From Burkholderia sp. SRS-W-2-2016 (GTDB taxonomy: Bacteria > Pseudomonadota > Gammaproteobacteria > Burkholderiales > Burkholderiaceae): 64,000 nucleotides of DNA. The DNA lies in contig NZ_MSDV01000019.1 in assembly GCF_001931485.1 (NCBI RefSeq), forward strand, positions 1-64,000, in the 5' to 3' direction. Within the stretch, counting starts at the first letter, position 1, and each line of letters opens with the position of its first letter. Positions 21,242 through 33,526 of this stretch are shown one piece after another. The position numbers and the translations under genes were made by a program. The notes below the pieces were generated by a model. That model made no database searches. It saw only the letters and a program-made list of their open reading frames with translations, and was not told the origin of the DNA.

Positions 21242-21268
21242 ATGACGCGAAAGTGAGATTCTTGTCAT
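21242..21268 (-). promoter_or_regulatory. Metal-regulon box 1 (lipoprotein side)
   Basis: Reads, toward the lipoprotein, TGAC-N5-TCTCA-N2-TT-N2-CGTCAT, with outer arms ATGAC and GTCAT. It matches box 3 at 21 of 27 positions and box 2 at 19 of 27. It is probably bound by the response regulator at 27713-28393. Confidence 0.65.
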
Positions 21269-21498
21269 CTCCTTCTCATCGATAGTCCCGGGCCGGCTGC
21301 GTACGGCCTGTGCCGTGTCGCGGGGCCTTCCGTAACGCGGTTTGTGTTGCCGGGCACCCGCGTGCGGTTCAATGCACGACCGCAAAATTCGCCTCCGGGC
21401 AATTCAACTCCGCGCCCGACAAACTCCCCCTCTCTCAAGCCTGCTCAGGCTCCCGGCTAATTAGCGCGTCGGACCCGGGTGCGGTTCGCAAATCGCAG

Positions 21499-21525
21499 AT
21501 GACGGAATTCTCATATTGCCGTCAT
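21499..21525 (+). promoter_or_regulatory. Metal-regulon box 2 (czcCBA operon)
   Basis: Same consensus as box 1, read toward czcC, with arms ATGACGG and CCGTCAT that are perfectly complementary. It lies 59 bases before the czcC start, a normal place for an OmpR-type activator site. Confidence 0.7.
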
Positions 21526-21584
21526 GTTTGCACTGCGGTGCGCCCGTAGCATCGCCGCACATCAATGAAGCCTTATGTCTCGAC

Positions 21585-22916
21585 ATGCTCCCACGCTGGT
21601 TGACCCTGCTGCTCCTCGCGACGACCGCCTCCTCGGCGGCCGCGCAACTGGCGGTTCCGTCCGCGGATAGTGCCGCCCCGCTCGCGACGACATCGCTGAC
21701 TGCCACGCACGGCGATTCGCCCGACGCAAGTACTCCAAGTGCACTTTCACTCGAAGACGTGCTCGGCCTCGCCGCGCAGGCCAATCCCTCGCTGCGCGGC
21801 GCCCGCGCCGATGCCGACGCATCGGCGGGCGTGCTGCTGCAAGCTGGCGCTCGTCCCAATCCCGGTCTGTCGTTTCTGCAGGAAGGCTTCGGTGGGATGG
21901 AGCGCACGAGCACCGCGCTCGTGAACCAGACGATCGAACTCGGCGGCAAGCGCGGCGCGCGGCTCGACGTCGCCGCCTACGGCCGCGAAGCGGCGCTCGC
22001 CGCGCTCGACGGCCGCGGCGCCGCGCTTCGCGCCCAGGTCATTGCGGCGTTCTACGGCTTGCTGGCGGCACAGCGCCAACTCGAAGTCGCCGAAGACTCC
22101 GCGCGGATCGCCGCGCGCTCTGCCGACATGGCGGAAAAGCGCGCCCGCGCGGGCAAGGTGTCGCCGGTCGAGGCGACCAAAGCGCGAGTTGCTTCGGCAG
22201 GCGCGCAGATAGAACGCGACAACGCCAGCACGCGGGTGCTGACCGCGCTGGAGAGACTTCAGAACGTAGCGGGCAGTGACGCGCTGCGGGGCCACCCGGT
22301 CGTCGGCGATCTGGAAAACGTGCCATCCGCGGAACCGCTCAGTGCTCTCGTGTCGCGTCTGGACGATTCGCCGAACGCGCGCGCGGCGAAGGCGCAGATG
22401 CTGCGTGCGAACGCGGCGATTTCCGTCGAGCGCGCGAAGCGCATTCCCGACATCACCGTCAGCGCCGGAATGAAGCGCGTCGTCACCGGTGGTGTGCCCG
22501 ACAACCAGGCGGTCGTCGGCATTTCGATCCCGTTGCCGCTGTTCGATTCGAACAAAGGCGCCATCCTCGAAGCGGCCCACAAGGCGGAAAGCGCGTCGGC
22601 CGCGATGGATGCCGAGAGGGCGTCGCTGCGGATGGAACTGACCCAGACGTACGCGACGTTCGAAACCTCGGCTCTGGAGGCGAAGCGTCTGCGGACCGAT
22701 GTTTTGCCCGCCGCGCGCGACGCATTGAATGCGATGTCGCGCGGCTACGAACTCGGCAAATTCAGCTTTCTCGATGTGCTCGACGCACAACGCACGCTGT
22801 TCGAGCAGCAGTCCCGCTACGTGCAGTCGCTGGCCAGCGTCCATGTTGCCTATGCGGAGCTCTACCGTCTCGTCGGTATGCCGATGCCCGCCGGTACGTC
22901 CCCTGCAATCCAGTAA
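21585..22916 (+). CDS. czcC: Outer-membrane channel of a metal efflux system, CzcC-like
   Basis: TolC-family outer-membrane factor of 443 residues. A signal peptide (MLPRWLTLLLLATT to about residue 20, Ala-X-Ala end) is followed by the two repeated helical-hairpin halves typical of the family (ALSLEDVLGLAAQANPSL, GAGVLLQAGARPNPGLS-like block, and late YELGKFSFLDVLDAQRTLFE). ATG 21585 is chosen because it puts the signal peptide at the N-terminus; upstream codons to 21516 would not. First gene of czcCBA-RS; box 2 lies in front. It forms the exit duct for CzcA and CzcB across the outer membrane. Confidence 0.87.
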   Translation: MLPRWLTLLLLATTASSAAAQLAVPSADSAAPLATTSLTATHGDSPDASTPSALSLEDVLGLAAQANPSLRGARADADASAGVLLQAGARPNPGLSFLQEGFGGMERTSTALVNQTIELGGKRGARLDVAAYGREAALAALDGRGAALRAQVIAAFYGLLAAQRQLEVAEDSARIAARSADMAEKRARAGKVSPVEATKARVASAGAQIERDNASTRVLTALERLQNVAGSDALRGHPVVGDLENVPSAEPLSALVSRLDDSPNARAAKAQMLRANAAISVERAKRIPDITVSAGMKRVVTGGVPDNQAVVGISIPLPLFDSNKGAILEAAHKAESASAAMDAERASLRMELTQTYATFETSALEAKRLRTDVLPAARDALNAMSRGYELGKFSFLDVLDAQRTLFEQQSRYVQSLASVHVAYAELYRLVGMPMPAGTSPAIQ

Positions 22917-22932
22917 ATCCGAAGGAAACAAC

Positions 22933-24408
22933 ATGTCGCGTAAAAAGATCGTGGCCGTCGCCGCGGCCCTCGCTATTGGGGTGGGTGCCGCATTGACGGT
23001 GTATGCGTTGACGCGCAATCAGCCCGGCGCCGGGTCGGCATCGACGCCCGCGAGCAACGGCGAAACCACGGCGGAGGGTCTCGGATCGCATGGCGGGACA
23101 CTCGCGCAAGCGGGCGAATATACGTTCGAGGTCGTACTCGAAGAGAAGCCCGGCGATGCCCGCCTCGTGGTCTATCCCGAGGCGAACGGCGGGCCGGTTC
23201 GTGCGGACGCGCAGCTTTCCGGCAGCTTGACGCGTGTCGACGGCGCGACCGAAAGCGTGCGCTTCGTGCGCTCGGCAAACGGCTACCGGTCGGTCGAGCC
23301 GATCGCGAAGCCGCACGTGTTCGATGCATCGTTCACGCTGACGTCGCAGGGTAAAGCGACGACGTTCGACTGGTCCCGCAGCGACGGCCTGATCGCCCTC
23401 ACGCCCGCGCAGATTCAGAGCGCCGGCATCGAGCTCGCCCAGGCCGGCCCGGCGCAAATCGAATCGACGCTTCAGGTGCCGGGCGAAATCCGCTTCAACG
23501 AGGATCGCACCGCCCACGTGGTGCCGCGCGTGGCGGGAATCGTCGAACGGGTTGCGGTTTCGATCGGCGAGACCGTCGAGAAAGGACAGCTGCTTGCGGT
23601 GATCGCGAGCACAGACCTCGCGGACCGCCGCAGCGAACTGCTGACCGCGGAGCGCCGGCTCGCCGCCGCGAGGACTGCTTACGAACGGGAAAGAACACTG
23701 TGGCAGGAGCGTATCTCCGCCGAACAGGACTATCTGCAAGCGCAGGTTCAGTTGCGTGAAGCGGAGATCGCGGTGCAGACCGGGCGTCAGAAGCTGCTGG
23801 CGCTGAATGCCTCTGTCAACGGCGGCCCGCTCAACCGTTACGAACTGCGTGCGCCATTCGCCGGAACGATCGTCGAGAAGCATGCGACGGCCGGCGAAGC
23901 GATCGCGGGGGATGCGAACGTATTCACGCTCTCCGACCTATCCACCGTGTGGGCCGAGATGGCGGTGCCCGCGCAGCATCTGAACGACGTGCGCGTCGGT
24001 CGCGACGCGACGGTGAAGGCGGCCGCGTTCGAATCGAGCGCGGAGGGCCGCATCGCCTACGTGGGCGCGTTGCTCGGCGAGCAGACCCGCTCGGCGCCCG
24101 CGCGTGTCGTGCTGACCAATCCGCAGGGCGTGTGGCGACCCGGCATGTTCGTCAACGTGACCGTCAACGCCGGCCAGCAAGCCGTTCCGGTGGCTGTCGC
24201 GGACGAGGCGATTCAGGAGATCGACGGCTCGCCAACGGTGTTCGTACGGACACCGAAAGGCTTCGTCGCCCAGGCCGTCAAGACCGGACGCAAGGACGAC
24301 CGCGTCGTCGAGGTGACGGCCGGACTGAAGCCGGGGCAGCAATACGTCGCCGCCAACAGCTTCCTGCTGAAAGCGGAACTCGGCAAAGGCAGCGTCGAAG
24401 AAGACTGA
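22933..24408 (+). CDS. czcB: Periplasmic adaptor of a metal efflux system, CzcB-like
   Basis: Membrane-fusion protein of 491 residues joining the inner-membrane pump to the outer channel. One N-terminal membrane segment (residues 5-27) is followed by an extra domain (about 45-150; SHGGTLAQAGEYTFEVVLEE) seen in CzcB-type adaptors. Then come the barrel-sandwich/lipoyl halves (AHVVPRVAGIVERVAVSIGETVEKGQ and ELRAPFAGTIVEKHATAGEAI) around a coiled-coil hairpin (about 230-285), and a C-terminal beta-barrel. GAAGGA lies six bases before the ATG. 16 bases after czcC. Confidence 0.9.
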   Translation: MSRKKIVAVAAALAIGVGAALTVYALTRNQPGAGSASTPASNGETTAEGLGSHGGTLAQAGEYTFEVVLEEKPGDARLVVYPEANGGPVRADAQLSGSLTRVDGATESVRFVRSANGYRSVEPIAKPHVFDASFTLTSQGKATTFDWSRSDGLIALTPAQIQSAGIELAQAGPAQIESTLQVPGEIRFNEDRTAHVVPRVAGIVERVAVSIGETVEKGQLLAVIASTDLADRRSELLTAERRLAAARTAYERERTLWQERISAEQDYLQAQVQLREAEIAVQTGRQKLLALNASVNGGPLNRYELRAPFAGTIVEKHATAGEAIAGDANVFTLSDLSTVWAEMAVPAQHLNDVRVGRDATVKAAAFESSAEGRIAYVGALLGEQTRSAPARVVLTNPQGVWRPGMFVNVTVNAGQQAVPVAVADEAIQEIDGSPTVFVRTPKGFVAQAVKTGRKDDRVVEVTAGLKPGQQYVAANSFLLKAELGKGSVEED

Positions 24409-24475
24409 CGACGACCCCGCTTTCAACGCGGCCCGCGACGCTTCCGCAGGCCGCCTGCTTCGACCCAGTTCATAG

Positions 24476-27706
<3,231 letters not shown>

Positions 27707-27712
27707 CGATCG

Positions 27713-28393
27713 ATGCGGATACTGCTTGTGGAAGACGAGCAAAAGACCGGCGCCTATCTGCGCAAGGGGCTGACCGAGGCCGGTTATGTCGTCGACTGGG
27801 TGGAGGACGGCATCACCGGCCAGCACCAGGCTGAAACGGAAGACTACGACCTGCTGATTCTCGACGTGATGCTTCCCGGGCAGGACGGCTGGGCGTTGCT
27901 GGCCAATTTGCGGCGCAGCAAGTCGACGCCGGTGCTGTTCCTGACCGCGCGCGACGATGTCGGCGATCGCGTGAAGGGCCTGGAACTGGGCGCGGACGAC
28001 TATCTCGCCAAGCCGTTCGACTTCGTCGAGCTGACTGCGCGCGTCAAATCGATCCTGCGGCGTGGTGCCGCGCGCGACACCAACACACTGAAGGTGTCCG
28101 ATCTCGAACTCGACCTGACGCGCCGCAAGGCCACCCGGCAGGGCGATACCATCCTGCTCACCGCGAAGGAGTTCGCGTTGCTCTGGCTGCTGATGCGGCG
28201 CGAGGGCGAGATCCTGCCGCGCGCGATCATCGCGTCGCAGGTCTGGGACATGAATTTCAACAGCGACACCAATGTCGTCGACTCGGCGATCCGGCGCCTG
28301 CGCTCGAAGGTCGACGATGCGTACGAACCCAAGCTGATCCATACCGTGCGCGGGATGGGCTATGTGCTGGAACAGCGCGACAGCGACGACTGA
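27713..28393 (+). CDS. czcR: Response regulator, CzcR/CusR type
   Basis: OmpR-family regulator of 226 residues: receiver domain with the phosphorylated Asp51 in [14 protein letters not shown], Thr in FLTARD and Lys in [10 protein letters not shown], then a winged helix ([15 protein letters not shown] to [11 protein letters not shown]). It begins seven bases after the pump gene and overlaps the kinase gene by one base. It almost certainly activates the operon that contains it and, given the shared box, the two small exported-protein genes as well. Confidence 0.92.
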   Translation: MRILLVEDEQKTGAYLRKGLTEAGYVVDWVEDGITGQHQAETEDYDLLILDVMLPGQDGWALLANLRRSKSTPVLFLTARDDVGDRVKGLELGADDYLAKPFDFVELTARVKSILRRGAARDTNTLKVSDLELDLTRRKATRQGDTILLTAKEFALLWLLMRREGEILPRAIIASQVWDMNFNSDTNVVDSAIRRLRSKVDDAYEPKLIHTVRGMGYVLEQRDSDD

Positions 28394-29811
28394 TGCTGAC
28401 GAGACTTTTGCCGCGCACGCTGCGCTCCCGGCTCACCGCGCTGATTTTCCTGTCGACCTCGGTCGTGCTCGCGCTCAGCGGTGTTGCGCTCTACGAAGCT
28501 TTGCGAAGCCGGATCGACAGCACGTCGCTGGAACAGATGGACAGCACGATGTCGGCATTGAAGACGCACATGGCGCAGTTCCAGTCGACGGCCGAGGTTG
28601 CCGGCAACACCGAACTCTGGCTCGATCAGTTACACGGTCACGAAAGCATGGATCTCGCCATCTTCGATATGGCGGACCAGGCGCTGCTGACGACCGTCGG
28701 TTTCCAGCCGTACGCGCCGCTGCTGACGGTGACGGGCGCAGCCCCCGTGCTGATTGCGCCGCGCGCAACGCGCTACCGCTACCTCGTGGCGGTGGTCCCG
28801 CTTCAGGGGGGGACTTCGCTGCGCGTGATGATCCAGTACGACCGGACGCGCGACATTGCGTTGCTGCGCGCGCATGCATGGACGATCGTGCTGATCGAAG
28901 TGAGCGGCGTGATTCTCGCGGCCGCGCTCGCGTATGGGATTGCGCTCGTCGGCTTGAGTCCACTGCGGCGCCTCGCGAGGCGAGCGGAGAAGATGTCGTC
29001 GAGCCGTCTCGCGCAGCCGCTTCCCGAACTCGACACAGCGGGTGAACTCAAGGAACTTGAGCACGCGTTCAACGGCATGCAGCAGAGGCTGCACGAATCG
29101 TTCTCGCGTCTGAGCCAGTTTTCTTCGAATCTCGCGCACGACATGCGTACGCCGCTGACGAATCTGCAGGCGGCCGCGCAGGTGGCGTTGTCCGCGCCGC
29201 GTTCGTCGGGGGAGTATCGCGAGGTGATCGAGTCGAGCATCGACGAATATCAGCGGCTGTCGCGGATGGTCGAGGACATGCTGTTTCTGGCCAGAGCCGA
29301 GAATGCCGATACGCTGGTCGCCGTCAAAACGATCGATGCGTTTGCGGAAGCACAGCAGGTAGCGGGTTTTTATGAGTCGATGGCGGCCGATGTGGACGTG
29401 CTGATCGAAGTGCGGGGCAGCGCGCACGTGCAGGCGGATCTGTTGCTGTTCCAGCGCGCCCTCAGCAACCTGCTTTCCAACGCGTTGGCGCATGCGCCGC
29501 GAGGCTCGACGGTTTTTATCGAGTGCGGCGAAAGTGAGGATGGCGTAACGATCGCGGTGACCGACAGCGGGGCGGGCATACAGCCGCAACATGCCGCGCG
29601 GATCTTCGAGCGCTTCTATCGCGTCGACCCTTCGCGGTCCAACTCCGCGTCCGGCACCGGACTTGGGCTGGCGATCGTGAAGTCCATCATGAGCAGTCAC
29701 GGCGGCCAATGCGGGGTGGACAGCCAGCCGGGCGTCCGCACCACGTTCTGGCTGCGGTTTCCGCGCGGCGCGCGGGCTGGGCGCGCGCCGGGCGTTCGCG
29801 AAGACGTCTGA
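28393..29811 (+). CDS. czcS: Heavy-metal sensor histidine kinase, CzcS type
   Basis: Inner-membrane kinase of 472 residues. Two membrane helices (about 15-38 and 165-188) flank a periplasmic sensor domain, followed by a HAMP linker, the H-box [15 protein letters not shown] with the phosphorylated His, and the ATPase domain with N-box ([10 protein letters not shown]), DSGAGI, and the late glycine box [12 protein letters not shown]. Overlaps the regulator stop codon by one base (TGATG), so the two are made together. It closes the operon. The metal sensed is presumably the one exported. Confidence 0.92.
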   Translation: MLTRLLPRTLRSRLTALIFLSTSVVLALSGVALYEALRSRIDSTSLEQMDSTMSALKTHMAQFQSTAEVAGNTELWLDQLHGHESMDLAIFDMADQALLTTVGFQPYAPLLTVTGAAPVLIAPRATRYRYLVAVVPLQGGTSLRVMIQYDRTRDIALLRAHAWTIVLIEVSGVILAAALAYGIALVGLSPLRRLARRAEKMSSSRLAQPLPELDTAGELKELEHAFNGMQQRLHESFSRLSQFSSNLAHDMRTPLTNLQAAAQVALSAPRSSGEYREVIESSIDEYQRLSRMVEDMLFLARAENADTLVAVKTIDAFAEAQQVAGFYESMAADVDVLIEVRGSAHVQADLLLFQRALSNLLSNALAHAPRGSTVFIECGESEDGVTIAVTDSGAGIQPQHAARIFERFYRVDPSRSNSASGTGLGLAIVKSIMSSHGGQCGVDSQPGVRTTFWLRFPRGARAGRAPGVREDV

Positions 29812-29826
29812 GTAACGGAGTCTGAG

Positions 29827-29853
29827 TAACAGAGCCGGATCCCGGCTCTGTTA
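29827..29853. terminator. Terminator-like hairpin between czcS and DUF4148 gene
   Basis: A perfect 12-bp stem (29827-29838 with 29842-29853) with a three-base loop. Its right arm includes the stop codon of the opposing small gene. There is no T-tract on either side; it probably acts on both converging transcripts. Confidence 0.65.
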
Positions 29854-30126
29854 GCGGCGGCTCGCGAGGTTGTCGTGTTGATCGAGGCCCGGCGCCGCCT
29901 CGCCCGCGTGAGTCGTGAGCACGTGCAGTTGCTTCTGACGCTCGAGATTGTCGGGCGTCGGCGGATACTGGGTTTTGGTGGTCGGCGTCACGCCTTCATG
30001 CTGGGCCTGGATCAACTCGGCCTTGACCTGCTCGCGGGTTTTGGCCTGCGCGAACGCGGCCGGCGAAAGGATCGTCGATCCCACCGATGCCGCGAGAACG
30101 ATAACTGCGAACCTGGCTGCTTTCAT
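29851..30126 (-). CDS. Small periplasmic DUF4148-type protein
   Basis: A secreted protein of 91 residues. It has an N-terminal signal peptide (KAARFAVIVLAASVGS, cleavage after AAFAQA), then KTREQVKAELIQAQHEGVTP, the hallmark of DUF4148 proteins common in Burkholderiaceae, and a short Pro- and His-containing tail. GAAGGAG lies six bases before ATG 30126; other in-frame ATGs lie slightly upstream. Function unknown. A copy of the metal-regulon box is about 86 bases upstream, so it may be a periplasmic metal-response protein. Confidence 0.8.
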   Translation of the reverse strand: MKAARFAVIVLAASVGSTILSPAAFAQAKTREQVKAELIQAQHEGVTPTTKTQYPPTPDNLERQKQLHVLTTHAGEAAPGLDQHDNLASRR

Positions 30127-30211
30127 GTTCATCTCCTTCTCCATTTCCATGAATACGACCGTCGGGTGACGTGTCATGGAAGTCAGTATGTGAGGCGGGC
30201 GGTTCGCGGGT

Positions 30212-30238
30212 ATGACGCGAAGATGAGAAAGTTGTCAG
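30212..30238 (-). promoter_or_regulatory. Metal-regulon box 3 (DUF4148 gene)
   Basis: Reads toward the small gene with the same consensus as boxes 1 and 2: TGAC-N5-TCTCA-N2-TT-N2-CGTCAT. It shares a ten-base run (TTCGCGTCAT) with box 1. Confidence 0.65.
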
Positions 30239-30287
30239 GGGAATGTCGGCGGGGGGGCGTGCTTCGTGTGTCGTCTTTCGCCCGCAC

Positions 30288-30309
30288 CGGCCGGCATGAT
30301 TGCCGGCCG
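30288..30309 (-). terminator. Hairpin downstream of the SDR gene
   Basis: A nine-pair stem (CGGCCGGCA and its complement) with a four-base loop lies ten bases after the stop of the leftward SDR gene. No T-tract, so it is a terminator only by place and strength. Confidence 0.5.
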
Positions 30310-30318
30310 TCCAGCGCC

Positions 30319-31092
30319 TTAATTGCGCCCGGCCATCACGCCGCCGTCGACGTCCCAGATCGCGCCGGTGACCCAGCTCGCCTTGTCCGACAGCAGGAAC
30401 GCGATCACTTCGGCGACATCCTGCGCAGTGCCGACACGACCGATCGGATGGAAGCTGTTAAAGCCTTGCAGCGCGCCATGCACTTCGGCCTTCGGAATAA
30501 AGCCCTCGTAGATCGGCGTCTGAACCACCGCCGGCGACACTGCGTTGACGCGGATTTGCTTCGGCGCCAGCTCCATCGCCAGGTGCTGGGTCAGCGAGTG
30601 CAGACCGGCCTTGGCCATCGAGTATGCCGACGACGGCGTTGCCGCGATGGCCTGCCTGGCCCACATCGAACCGACGTTGACGATTGCGCCCGGCAGACCC
30701 TTCGCGACCAGGTTCGCGGCGACCTTCTGCGTAATGAAGAAAAACGCCTTGTTCAGTTTCATGTACTGGTCGTAATCGGCGTCCTGATGCTCGAGGAAGG
30801 GTTTTGGAAAGAAGATGCCGGCCGCGTTGACCAGCAGGTCGATGTCGGAGTGCTGTTCGTCGATGACCTTGAGCAGCGCGGCCAGCCCTTCTTCGCTGGA
30901 CAGGTTGGCCGTTAGCGCCTCGACCTGGCCATGCGCGGCCAGCTCCTTGCGGGCTTGTTCGGTTTTCTCCGCGCGATTGCCGACGATCACAACGCTGCCG
31001 CCCTCGTCGAGAACCATGCGGGCCGTCTGCAGACCCATACCGCTGGTGCCGCCGACGACCAGCAGCTTTTTGCCTTTGAACTGATTGCTCAT
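30319..31092 (-). CDS. Short-chain dehydrogenase/reductase
   Basis: NAD(P)-dependent oxidoreductase of 257 residues, classical SDR type. Cofactor motif VGGTSGMG (13-20), NAAG (89-92), catalytic Ser142, Tyr157 and Lys161 (YSMAK). NR at 39-40 after the second strand suggests NADP(H). The C-terminus [20 protein letters not shown] is usual for the group. Substrate unknown. It is divergent from a GcvA-like LysR gene 219 bases away, a common arrangement in which the regulator controls the reductase. Confidence 0.88.
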   Translation of the reverse strand: MSNQFKGKKLLVVGGTSGMGLQTARMVLDEGGSVVIVGNRAEKTEQARKELAAHGQVEALTANLSSEEGLAALLKVIDEQHSDIDLLVNAAGIFFPKPFLEHQDADYDQYMKLNKAFFFITQKVAANLVAKGLPGAIVNVGSMWARQAIAATPSSAYSMAKAGLHSLTQHLAMELAPKQIRVNAVSPAVVQTPIYEGFIPKAEVHGALQGFNSFHPIGRVGTAQDVAEVIAFLLSDKASWVTGAIWDVDGGVMAGRN

Positions 31093-31292
31093 CTGAAATC
31101 TCTCTACCTGCCGATCGCAGGCTCTGGGTTAAGGGCGCCATCGAAGCCCGCACCTGCTAGAAGCAAAACTATCTTGCTGGGCGATGGCTGAAGCGACGGT
31201 CATGTGCGTGCCAGGAGCACGCTTCTTCGGTACAGAAGGAATTTTTCTCTGATTTCGCGCCGACAACAAACGAGATAAAGTTGCGGTTACTG

Positions 31293-31305
31293 AAAGAAAT
31301 TCTTT
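31293..31305. promoter_or_regulatory. Palindrome in front of the LysR gene
   Basis: AAAGAA-A-TTCTTT, perfect, ends six bases before the LysR start codon. It could be an autoregulatory site or part of the leader. Only its symmetry and place support it. Confidence 0.35.
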
Positions 31306-31311
31306 ATCGGT

Positions 31312-32223
31312 ATGAAAACGCCCGTTCATCTGAATGCATTGCGTGCGTTCGAAGCCAGCGCCCGCCATCAGAGCTTTTCCGCGGCGGCGGCCGAACTTCA
31401 CGTCACTCCCGCGGCGGTCGGCCAGCTCGTGCGCACACTGGAGGAATGGTTGGGTACCCCGCTGTTTCATCGCGGTAACAGCGGGCGAGTTCGCCTCATT
31501 CCCACCGAGGCGGCCGAGCGCGCGTTACCGGACTTCCGCGCGGGTTTCGACAGGATTGCGCTGGGCCTCGAAAAGCTCAGGGAGGGCTCGGCCAGCGGGG
31601 TGCTCACCGTGGCCGTCAGTCCGGCGTTTGCCGCCAAGTGGTTGCTGCCGCGCATCGAAACCTTCCAGAGCGCGTGGCCGGATACAGATGTGCGGCTCGA
31701 CACGAACCTGAAGCCGGTGGATTTCGTTGCCCAGGGAGTCGATATCGGCGTGCGCTACGGCGCGGGCGCCTGGCCGGGCCTGACGGCGGACAAGTTGATG
31801 GATGAGGAGATCTACCCGGTGTGCTCGCCGAAACTGCTACGCGAGCGTGGGCGTTTGCAGAATCCAGATGACCTGGCTCGCGAGACGCTGATTCACGATT
31901 TGTCGATGGACAGCCATACGGGCTTTCCCACCTGGAACACGTGGCTGCAAAAGGCGGGCGCGGTTGATGTCTCTACCAGACGCGGGATGAAGATCAACAA
32001 TTCGGCGGCAGTCCTGCAGGCGGCGATCGACGGGCAGGGCATCGCGCTCGCTCGCAGTGTGATGGCGCGCGACGATCTGGCAGCGGGGCGCCTGATTCGA
32101 TTATTTTCGGAAGTAACGTTCGCTTCGCCGCTGGCCTATTACGTGGTGTATCGCGCCGAGTGTGCCAGCCTTCCCAAGCTGGTGGCGTTCCGGGATTGGT
32201 TGCTCGAGGAGGCGGCGGCCTAG
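31312..32223 (+). CDS. LysR-family regulator, GcvA-like
   Basis: A regulator of 303 residues with an N-terminal winged helix (HLNALRAFEASARHQSFSAA and AELHVTPAAVGQLV) and an effector domain. The N-terminal wording NALRAFEASARH is typical of the GcvA/TrpI branch. It is divergent from the SDR gene and probably regulates it. ATG 31312 is directly preceded by an A+T-rich stretch without a strong ribosome site. Confidence 0.87.
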   Translation: MKTPVHLNALRAFEASARHQSFSAAAAELHVTPAAVGQLVRTLEEWLGTPLFHRGNSGRVRLIPTEAAERALPDFRAGFDRIALGLEKLREGSASGVLTVAVSPAFAAKWLLPRIETFQSAWPDTDVRLDTNLKPVDFVAQGVDIGVRYGAGAWPGLTADKLMDEEIYPVCSPKLLRERGRLQNPDDLARETLIHDLSMDSHTGFPTWNTWLQKAGAVDVSTRRGMKINNSAAVLQAAIDGQGIALARSVMARDDLAAGRLIRLFSEVTFASPLAYYVVYRAECASLPKLVAFRDWLLEEAAA

Positions 32224-32265
32224 CGGATAACGAGCGTTCAGCGCGTGCCCCCATCCGCGCCTCCC

Positions 32266-32976
32266 TCAAACCCCCACCCTCGTCAACTCATGCGCACGCC
32301 GCAGCCGTTCGCGGCTGTTACTCAGATGCATGCGCATCGCCGCACGCGCATCGTCCGCATCCTGCCGCTCGATCGCGCGATAGATCAGCAAATGCTCGCC
32401 GAGCACGTTACGCAGCACTTCGATCTGGTCGAGCTCGGCGATCTCAGCCGAGCCAAGCCGCGTACGCGGGCTAACCGAACGGCCGAGCTGGCTCAACACA
32501 TCGAAGAAATAGCGATTGCCGCTCGCGCGCGCGATCTGCAGATGGAACTCGATGTCGTGCGCGAGCGTGTCGGTGCTGCCGCGCTCCAGCTCCGATTCGA
32601 ACCGATCGAGCGCGGCGCGGATCTGCTTCAGATTCTGTTCGGTGCGCCGCGACGCCGCGAGCGCGGCCGCGGCCGCTTCGACGTCGATCCGGAATTCGAT
32701 GATCGCCATCACGTCGAGCATGCTCGACAGGTCGGCGGCCGCCAGTTGCATCGGTTTTTCGGAGGCCGGCGCGAGCACGAAGGTGCCGATGCCGTGGCGC
32801 GTCTCGACGATGTTGGCGGCCTGCAAGCGCGAGATCGCCTCGCGCACGACCGAGCGGCTCACCGAGAGCTGCTTCATCATCTCGACTTCGGTGGGGATGC
32901 GGTCGCCAGGCCTTAGCGCTCCGCGGCGGATTTCGTCGGAAAGGGTGGCCACCACCTTCTCAGTTAGGCTGCTCAT
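32266..32976 (-). CDS. GntR/FadR-family regulator (FCD domain)
   Basis: A regulator of 236 residues: N-terminal GntR winged helix (RPGDRIPTEVEMMKQLSVSRSVVREAISRL), then an all-helical FCD domain (about 85-225) with metal- or acid-binding residues, such as the His in HDIEFHLQIARASGN. FadR-group regulators commonly sense sugar acids or carboxylates. It is divergent from glucarate dehydratase, and the repeated site GTC-A/G-TCAGAC lies between, so glucarate or a related acid is the likely ligand. ATG 32976 is used because it begins the protein close to the DNA-binding domain. Confidence 0.85.
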   Translation of the reverse strand: MSSLTEKVVATLSDEIRRGALRPGDRIPTEVEMMKQLSVSRSVVREAISRLQAANIVETRHGIGTFVLAPASEKPMQLAAADLSSMLDVMAIIEFRIDVEAAAAALAASRRTEQNLKQIRAALDRFESELERGSTDTLAHDIEFHLQIARASGNRYFFDVLSQLGRSVSPRTRLGSAEIAELDQIEVLRNVLGEHLLIYRAIERQDADDARAAMRMHLSNSRERLRRAHELTRVGV

Positions 32977-33231
32977 TTTTGTGGCTGGTTGACTGATTGC
33001 CCGCAAAGTATCGCACAGGACTTTACTCGATTTGACGGTCCGGGCGGCAGGGGGACGGGCTATTTTTGCGGGTTGAATGCCGGTTGAATGTCCACCCGAT
33101 GTGCGGTGGGGTAGCGAGGCGAGGGTTGTCGTTAGTGGAAGGGCGAACGGTTTTCAGCGTCGGAGACGCGGTGGCCGGGCGACGCGCTGGCGTGACGCTG
33201 GCAGGACCGGCCGACAGGACGTAAATTTTAA

Positions 33232-33241
33232 GTCATCAGAC
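33232..33241. promoter_or_regulatory. FadR-type operator, distal copy
   Basis: GTCATCAGAC, with GTC and GAC arms. A near-identical copy (GTCGTCAGAC) lies 140 bases to the right, at the gudD promoter. FadR-family sites often have this GTC-N4-GAC form. Confidence 0.5.
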
Positions 33242-33320
33242 GTCTTGTTGAGCGTAATTTCCTGACGATCGCTCAAGCTGGTGCAGCGTGAAACCCAGAT
33301 AAAACAATGATTACAACCAC

Positions 33321-33335
33321 GTTTACAGGGTAAAC
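33321..33335. promoter_or_regulatory. Palindrome in the gudD control region
   Basis: GTTTAC, three bases, GTAAAC: a perfect 15-base inverted repeat about 30 bases before the -10 candidate. It could bind another regulator. No protein can be assigned. Confidence 0.4.
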
Positions 33336-33365
33336 ACTCGGGTGGTTTTTAAGAAAATCTCAAGG

Positions 33366-33382
33366 TAGACTGTCGTCAGACA
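33366..33382 (+). promoter_or_regulatory. gudD promoter -10 with overlapping operator
   Basis: TAGACT (33366-33371) runs directly into TGTC-GTCA-GACA (33371-33382). The symmetrical site would cover the transcription start, fitting repression by the divergent FadR-type regulator. No good -35 hexamer is seen. Confidence 0.5.
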
Positions 33383-33526
33383 ACGTGTTTTTCGCGGTGT
33401 GTGCTTTCCCGTCGGTGCACTGGCGGTCGCATGCGGCCGTCGTTCCGTTTCCGTCCGGTCGAACACGCGCGCGCAGCGCTGCGGCTTCCGCCGGCCGGCT
33501 TACTTCACCACACAGGTGTTTTTTCC

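Larger units (their letters stand above)
21124..21584. other. Control region between lipoprotein and czcC
   Basis: A 460-base divergent region with no gene of its own. It holds two copies of the 27-base box (21242-21268 facing the lipoprotein, 21499-21525 facing the efflux operon), listed separately. No sigma-70 hexamer pair of good quality is visible for either direction. Confidence 0.65.
32977..33526. other. Control region between FadR-type gene and gudD
   Basis: About 550 bases with no convincing ORF (short G+C-rich frames near 33077 and 33385 look spurious). It holds two operator-like repeats and a palindrome, listed separately, and a TAGACT -10 candidate at 33366-33371. The leader before gudD is about 150 bases. 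Confidence 0.55.

Noticed and set aside
33077..33265. Short ORF in the gudD control region
   Set aside because: No ribosome site, Arg/Gly-rich, and it overlaps operator-like sequences.
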